In this document: positions 59,788-64,000 of the stretch, piece after piece | Numbering within the stretch: position 1 is the stretch's first letter | Layout: each line of letters starts with the position of its first letter | DNA from: Acinetobacter defluvii | GTDB taxonomy: Bacteria; Pseudomonadota; Gammaproteobacteria; Pseudomonadales; Moraxellaceae | Assembly (NCBI RefSeq): GCF_001704615.3 | Contig: NZ_CP029397.2 | Coordinates: 3,286,001-3,350,000 of the forward strand | Direction of reading: 5' to 3' | Length of the DNA stretch: 64,000 nucleotides | Notes under the pieces: model-generated | Seen by the model: only the letters and a program-made list of their open reading frames with translations | What the model was told of the DNA's origin: nothing | Database searches by the model: none | Translations under genes and position numbers: made by a program

Positions 59788-59837
59788 TACTCCCCCTTAG
59801 TATATGATCAAGTTTTTAAATATACTATAAGGGAGTA
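59788..59837. promoter_or_regulatory. Two RcnR/DmeR-type operators between dmeF and dmeR
   Basis: TACTCCCCCTTAGTA (59788-59802) and TACTATAAGGGAGTA (59823-59837) match the RcnR half-site plan TACT-(C/G tract)-AGTA, in opposite orientation, with flanking TATA on each side. The sites overlap the promoters of both genes, so the repressor should control both. Confidence 0.75.
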
Positions 59838-59857
59838 TATTTTTATGAGAAATGCCC

Positions 59858-60124
59858 ATGAGTCACTTACAACATGACAAAAAAGTTTTAAATAGGGTCA
59901 AAAGACTAAAGGGACAAATTCATGCTGTAGAAGATGCTTTGAATCAACCAGAATTATCCTGTATTGATGTGCTACAGCAAGTTGCCGCCATCAAAGGAGC
60001 AGTCAATGGCTTGATGAATGAGCTTATCGAAAATCATTTACGCAATCATGTCTTAACTGATACGCAAGCTGTCAACGAGCAAGAATTACAAGAGTTTCTA
60101 AAATTACTGAAACGTTATGGTTAA
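59858..60124 (+). CDS. dmeR: RcnR/CsoR-family metal-responsive repressor, DmeR-like
   Basis: This 88-residue all-helical repressor keeps every metal ligand of E. coli RcnR: free N-terminus, His3, Cys35, His60 and His64. The formaldehyde sensor FrmR lacks this set. Binding of Co2+ or Ni2+ should release the operators and allow dmeF expression. I chose the second ATG (59858), because numbering from it puts His3 in place. Confidence 0.85.
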   Translation: MSHLQHDKKVLNRVKRLKGQIHAVEDALNQPELSCIDVLQQVAAIKGAVNGLMNELIENHLRNHVLTDTQAVNEQELQEFLKLLKRYG

Positions 60125-60274
60125 TTTCACTGAAATTTTTGAACAATATAATGTTAGATATTGACCTTAAATTGATTAAGTTTTAATCTATTTCACATAC
60201 TCAATTTCTTCCATGCCAATCACTGTTTTCAGTTCGGATTGGCATTTTTTCCTCTTACAAAAAGTCTTTTATTT

Positions 60275-61447
60275 ATGAATCAACAATCATGGCGACCATT
60301 TTTGATGGTTAGCCTAGCTTTGTGTATTGGAACAATTGGAACGGCGTTAGCTAGCCCACTTTATCCGATCTATCAGCAATTATGGCAACTGCTGCCAAGT
60401 CATATTACTTATATCTTCGTTGCGTATATGTTTGGCTGTTTAACCACTTTACTTTTTCTGGGGCGTAGCAGTAATAGCTTTGGTTATATTCGCACATTAC
60501 AAATCGGTTTGTTTTTTGCCATCATTGGTTTAAGTATTTCAGTGGTTGCATCTAATGCTTATATTTTGGGTTTTGGTCGTTTTATCATTGGCATCGCCTC
60601 TGGTCTGATTAGCACCTCTGCGATGTTGGGTTTGATCTACACCATTCCTGACTCACATAAAGCGTCTGCGGCTCAATTGAGTTCAATTATTACGGTATTA
60701 GGTTTTGGTTTAGGTCCATTTATTGGTGGCGCAATCGCCCAATTTTCCAAATATCCTTTAGTGACGCCTTATTTGCCTGTGATCATAGGCGCAATACTCA
60801 GCTTAATCAGTCTATTTACTTTAAAAACGGTAAATACAGTAAAACAAAAATTTAACATAGCACCGCATCTAGAATTACCAGAACCGCAATTTAAAAAATT
60901 ATTTTTTATTACCAGTTTTAGCGCATTTTGTGCCTTTGGTTCTTTTAGCTTATTTGCCTCGCTTGCGCCTTCGTTTATTAAAGATGTCATTCCTTGGCAT
61001 GGTCCACTGGTAAGTGGTTCAACCATTGCCAGTATTTTATTGGTGTCTGCTGCTGCACAATTTATCCTAAAATCTATGCCCATGCATAGCGCCTTGAATC
61101 TGGGTTTGAGCATGCTCATCACCAGTTATGTGGTTTTAGCTGTCTGTATGCTTATGCATTGGAGCATATTATTCTTTGTCAGCGTCATTTTTGTGGGAAT
61201 GGGACATGGCATGAGCTTATTGGGTGCTTTTGCTTTGATTCATCACATGACCAACGTTAAAAATCGTGCTGCGGTAGTGTCCACATATTTGTTTTTAGCG
61301 TACTTAGGAACGATTGTGCCAATCATTGGCGCAGGATATGTATCTGATCATTTTGGTTTTACTACAGGCGTACTTTCCTTTTGTGTAAGTGTCGGCTTAC
61401 TCTGCATTTATTTATTGATCTCACATTTAAAAATAGAAATATCTTAA
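60275..61447 (+). CDS. MFS transporter of unknown substrate
   Basis: The 390-residue protein has twelve hydrophobic segments and MFS features, FGRFIIGIASGLISTSAMLGL and GFGLGPFIGGAIAQF. It is in the DHA1-like drug-exporter group by general look, but no diagnostic motif is clear. I chose the ATG at 60275; the TTG frame start at 60239 has no ribosome-binding site. A terminator follows. Confidence 0.8.
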   Translation: MNQQSWRPFLMVSLALCIGTIGTALASPLYPIYQQLWQLLPSHITYIFVAYMFGCLTTLLFLGRSSNSFGYIRTLQIGLFFAIIGLSISVVASNAYILGFGRFIIGIASGLISTSAMLGLIYTIPDSHKASAAQLSSIITVLGFGLGPFIGGAIAQFSKYPLVTPYLPVIIGAILSLISLFTLKTVNTVKQKFNIAPHLELPEPQFKKLFFITSFSAFCAFGSFSLFASLAPSFIKDVIPWHGPLVSGSTIASILLVSAAAQFILKSMPMHSALNLGLSMLITSYVVLAVCMLMHWSILFFVSVIFVGMGHGMSLLGAFALIHHMTNVKNRAAVVSTYLFLAYLGTIVPIIGAGYVSDHFGFTTGVLSFCVSVGLLCIYLLISHLKIEIS

Positions 61448-61455
61448 ATTAAAAT

Positions 61456-61480
61456 AGGTAGGCAAAATGCCTACCTTATT
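61456..61480. terminator. Bidirectional terminator
   Basis: AGGTAGGC-AAAAT-GCCTACCT followed by TATTATTTT separates convergent genes. Confidence 0.8.
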
Positions 61481-61841
61481 ATTTTACAAATTCAACTTTG
61501 ACCACATCAATATCTGTGGGTTTATAACGATGTGTGTCCACCTCACCTAACACTTTTACCACAGTACCTTGTTTAAGTTGTGTTGCAGAAGCAAGTTTTT
61601 TATCAATTTCAACGGTAATGCTGCCTGTAGCATCTTTTAATTCATAATGCTCGTCTTTGACGTGGCGTTGAATCGTTCCTGTTAACATCACTGCGGTTTC
61701 ATCAGCTGTTTGTAATGCTTCGGCAATTGTGATCGGATGCTTTTGTGCAGCATTGATAATACGTTGATCGTCACTACTTGCCCAAACATTTGCAGTTAAA
61801 GCCATGACAATGACAGAAAAAAGAAAAGAAGATTTTTTCAT
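61479..61841 (-). CDS. YgiW/YdeI-family periplasmic OB-fold stress protein
   Basis: The 120-residue protein has a signal peptide (SFLFSVIVMALTANVWA) and a BOF-type OB fold: PITIAEALQTADETAVMLTGTIQ, HYELKDATGSITVEIDKK, VKVLGEVDTHRYKPTDIDVVKVEFV. Members are linked to hydrogen-peroxide, metal and acid stress. It is monocistronic. Confidence 0.9.
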   Translation of the reverse strand: MKKSSFLFSVIVMALTANVWASSDDQRIINAAQKHPITIAEALQTADETAVMLTGTIQRHVKDEHYELKDATGSITVEIDKKLASATQLKQGTVVKVLGEVDTHRYKPTDIDVVKVEFVK

Positions 61842-61930
61842 GCTTGATACTCATCTAAATATTCATTCATCAGCTTAAAGTAATCATTTGCCGCTGTAAA
61901 ATGAGCTTACATAAAACTAAGTTTTGATAA

Positions 61931-61957
61931 AAAAAGCTGACATTCAATCAGCTTCTT
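61931..61957 (-). terminator. Intrinsic terminator after the AlpA-like gene
   Basis: On the minus strand AAGCTGA-TTGAATG-TCAGCTT is followed by TTTTT. Confidence 0.8.
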
Positions 61958-61963
61958 ATAAGA

Positions 61964-62347
61964 TTAGATCAATTTTGGTTGTAGCTGATCTTTGATGTCT
62001 TCGATTTGTTTTCTCAAGCGCGGTTTGACTACTTTTCCATAATAAATCAAATTACGGCTTGCTAAACTTGCGCAATCAGAAGCCTGATTAAACTGTCGAC
62101 ATAATAGATTTAATCGGCTAGATAAATCGAAATTAAGATCCACTAACGGAAACGTCAACATGCTAATCCATTGATGAATTTCTTCCTCGATCCAAAGTAA
62201 TCGTTTAGAAATCTTGATACTTTTTGGAAATAAATTATGTGCCATCAGAATTTTTATTTCTGAAGTATTCAGCCCGGTTCTTTGTTGCACTTGTTTTTGA
62301 CAAATCAAAGGTGAATTTGTGCTTTGCTTAGTTTTAGATATCGTCAT
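61964..62347 (-). CDS. AlpA-like helix-turn-helix protein
   Basis: The 127-residue protein has an N-terminal segment CQKQVQQRTGLNTSEIKILM, then LFPKSIKISKRLLWIEEEIHQWI. This matches the winged helix-turn-helix layout of phage AlpA regulators (R..EV..RTGL...FP..VKL..R...W...V..W). The C-terminal half is helical and unrecognised. AlpA proteins act on prophage or island excision genes; here it is the only mobile-element-like gene beside mnmE. Confidence 0.6.
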   Translation of the reverse strand: MTISKTKQSTNSPLICQKQVQQRTGLNTSEIKILMAHNLFPKSIKISKRLLWIEEEIHQWISMLTFPLVDLNFDLSSRLNLLCRQFNQASDCASLASRNLIYYGKVVKPRLRKQIEDIKDQLQPKLI

Positions 62348-62560
62348 CTAAACATTCTCCAGTAATGGAAATGCCTAGACACAAAAATAGAAAAATTAGA
62401 ATGTTTAATTTTTTAAACTAAGTTTTATCAGTGGGATAGAGTTTATAGCACTATTCAATACGTTCAGTAAGACACAAGGAAGCATATTTGTAAGTAAACA
62501 AGATGTTTACTTTAAACCAAAGGTTCACTATAGTTCTACCTATAGACTAATTTTAATTAG

Positions 62561-62803
62561 TCATATAAAACTTGTTTTTAAGCTGTTATACATTTCTAAA
62601 GTTCCTTTAGGTTTGTGCCTGTCACGGCGGTTTAAAAGAATTGGCAATAGGAAAGGTCGAAGATTCCCAAAGCCACTAGTTCCATAAAGAGGGTCAAGTA
62701 AGGTCGAATTTACTTGGCTCTTTTTATACTCATTGATTGCTTTTGCATTTATACAACTCAATGAACTTTCTGCAACTTTACGGTAAAATTTACGGAGCGA
62801 CAA
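62561..62803 (-). CDS. Orphan small frame of unknown origin
   Basis: The 80-residue frame contains LLDPLYGTSGFGNLRPFLLP followed by ILLNRRDRHKPKG. I do not recognise it. It has higher G+C than its flanks and no good ribosome-binding site, which suggests a fragment of an imported gene rather than a working gene. Confidence 0.35.
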   Translation of the reverse strand: MSLRKFYRKVAESSLSCINAKAINEYKKSQVNSTLLDPLYGTSGFGNLRPFLLPILLNRRDRHKPKGTLEMYNSLKTSFI

Positions 62804-63188
62804 GCCATCTTAAGAACAAGTGCGTTAAATGTTGTCGGGCACTATCATCAATTTAAACACTTTTAATAATATTGTTATTCAAATTTGAATGTTTAATATT
62901 TCAAACTAAAATAAATACTCTTATTTATCCAAGTTTTTGACTTAATTACTAAAAAATATAGAAAATTCTATATAAGTTGTTCACTTTACTGAACATTTTA
63001 TTCAAAAATGAATAAATTTAGCACGAATTAATAGTGCTGTTATTAACTTAAAAGTTTACAATTAATTACAATTTATCTTCTTTAAGTCTAATTGTTCATT
63101 AATGAATTAATATTAAAATAAAAAGCATTAAGCTATTAAAATTTAATACTTTTTATTCAAAATAATTATGATTTATGTTTTTAAAAGA
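62804..63188. other. Very AT-rich stretch beside mnmE
   Basis: No gene is visible. Several short perfect palindromes occur, including ATTCAAATTTGAAT (62877-62890). The high AT content and broken neighbour suggest a remnant of an inserted element. Confidence 0.5.
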
Positions 63189-64000
63189 TCATTTACCAAT
63201 ACAAAACGATCCAAAGATCACTCCTAACAAATCATCCGCACTAAAGTCACCAGTGATCTCACCCAAAGCATTTTGCGCTAAACGAAGGGATTCAGCGACC
63301 AATTCACCTGCTTGATACACAGTTAACTGCTCATGTGCTTCTGCCAAATACTGTTGAGTGCGCTTCATTGCATCCAAATGACGCGTTCGAGCAATAAAGG
63401 TATCTTCTTCAGGCTGGAAGCCTGCATGCGCTGTAATCGCATCTATGAGCGCTTGAACGCCTGTTTCTTGTTTGGCTGATACGGTAATATGACGAAAACC
63501 TTGAAAATCGCTTAATTCAGCCGTTTGATTGGTCAAATCACATTTATTTCCAATCAGCATCAAACGTTTCGGCTCTAAATGATCAGCAAAATATTCCTGT
63601 GCCAAAGCCAAAGGATTTTCTCCTTGAGTCAAGTCATAGACCAAAAGCAATAAATCTGCTTGCTCGATCTCTTTGATGGCACGACGAATACCTTCTTTTT
63701 CCACAATATCACCAGTTTCACGTAAACCTGCGGTATCAGTTAAGGTAATCGGTAACCCATTTAAAGTGATTTTCTCATGTAAAACGTCACGGGTTGTTCC
63801 TGCAATGTCAGTCACAATCGCACGCTCAATTCCTGCTAAAGCATTCAACAAAGAGGATTTACCTGCATTCGGTTTACCTGCAATCACCACTTGTAAGCCT
63901 TCACGAAGCAATTGCCCCTGACGTGCAGAGGTTTGCACTTCAGTTACTGAAGCTTGTACACCTTCAAGCAAAGCTAAAATTTTACCATCAGCCAAAAAGT
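63189..64000 (-). CDS. mnmE: tRNA uridine-5-carboxymethylaminomethyl GTPase MnmE (partial, 5' end outside window)
   Basis: Only the C-terminal 270 residues are in the window. The G domain is complete: GKPNAGKSS (G1), TTRD (G2), DTAG (G3) and NKCD (G4). The helical domain ends in the conserved FCIGK, where the Cys takes part in the function. MnmE modifies the wobble uridine of several tRNAs with MnmG. Its 3' end is a known insertion site for SGI1-type islands. Confidence 0.97.
   Translation of the reverse strand, partial: FLADGKILALLEGVQASVTEVQTSARQGQLLREGLQVVIAGKPNAGKSSLLNALAGIERAIVTDIAGTTRDVLHEKITLNGLPITLTDTAGLRETGDIVEKEGIRRAIKEIEQADLLLLVYDLTQGENPLALAQEYFADHLEPKRLMLIGNKCDLTNQTAELSDFQGFRHITVSAKQETGVQALIDAITAHAGFQPEEDTFIARTRHLDAMKRTQQYLAEAHEQLTVYQAGELVAESLRLAQNALGEITGDFSADDLLGVIFGSFCIGK

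Noticed and set aside
62780..62850. GCGTTAAATG near 62825 resembles an integron attC core (GTTRRRY).
   Set aside because: No matching RYYYAAC partner with paired inner arms was found at the proper distance, and no integrase or cassette is nearby.

Overview
The window looks like a chromosomal segment of an Acinetobacter (Moraxellaceae, Gammaproteobacteria). The evidence is the low G+C, the ribF-ileS-lspA-fkpB block, the dnaJ gene separated from grpE-dnaK, the BlsA-like BLUF photoreceptor, the RutG-like permease and the rRNA operon with tRNA-Ile/tRNA-Ala spacer genes. This rests on protein and rRNA recognition by eye; I cannot name the species.

Layout. 1-4.2 kb: alkanesulfonate operon ssuA-D-C-B, then a RutR-like TetR regulator. 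4.9-7.1 kb: nucleosidase, dnaJ and a small membrane protein. 7.2-12.3 kb: a two-gene RND efflux operon divergent from a TetR regulator, with a 32-bp dyad between them. 12.5-18.1 kb: ppc, a frameshifted diguanylate cyclase and a RutG-like uracil permease. 18.1-20.1 kb: a nucleotidyltransferase with a small partner, and a TDT-family transporter. 20.3-25.3 kb: ribF-ileS-lspA-fkpB. 25.4-28.3 kb: FMN reductase, a candidate CsrA-sequestering small RNA, a lytic transglycosylase lipoprotein and an aromatic-acid MFS transporter. 28.6-34.4 kb: a complete rrn operon on the minus strand (16S-tRNA-Ile-tRNA-Ala-23S-5S). 34.5-38.1 kb: cyclophilin, acetoacetate-decarboxylase-like protein, HSL esterase and two small lipoproteins. 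38.8-41.5 kb: grpE and dnaK with heat-shock promoters. 41.5-44.9 kb: small membrane protein, coiled-coil metalloprotease, acidic protein and MltB-type transglycosylase. 44.9-45.3 kb: a gene-free tract with two perfect DnaA boxes and eleven 12-bp AT repeats. 45.4-49.5 kb: purK, purE, a DUF486 protein, a broken small gene and mpl. 49.5-54.5 kb: SH3-like protein, BLUF protein, two GNAT paralogues, sotB and a Mn2+ riboswitch controlling a TerC/Alx protein. 54.5-61.9 kb: nucleotidyltransferase, guaD, hpt, DsbC-like protein, a dmeF/dmeR cobalt-nickel pair, an MFS transporter and a YgiW-like protein. 61.9-64 kb: a small accessory-looking patch beside the 3' end of mnmE, which runs off the window.

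The strongest unexplained signals are non-coding. (1) 25971-26178 has an 18-bp GacA-box-like palindrome, a promoter and a roughly 140-nt RNA with four hairpins that each show AGGA in the loop, the last being the terminator; this is the architecture of RsmY/RsmZ/CsrB RNAs. (2) The DnaA-box/12-bp-repeat tract at 44938-45261 looks like a replication-initiator binding region but lies away from dnaA. (3) A yybP-ykoY riboswitch has a visible switch between P1 and terminator. (4) A terminated leader lies before a small membrane gene at 50640. Coding oddities include two single-base frameshifts.
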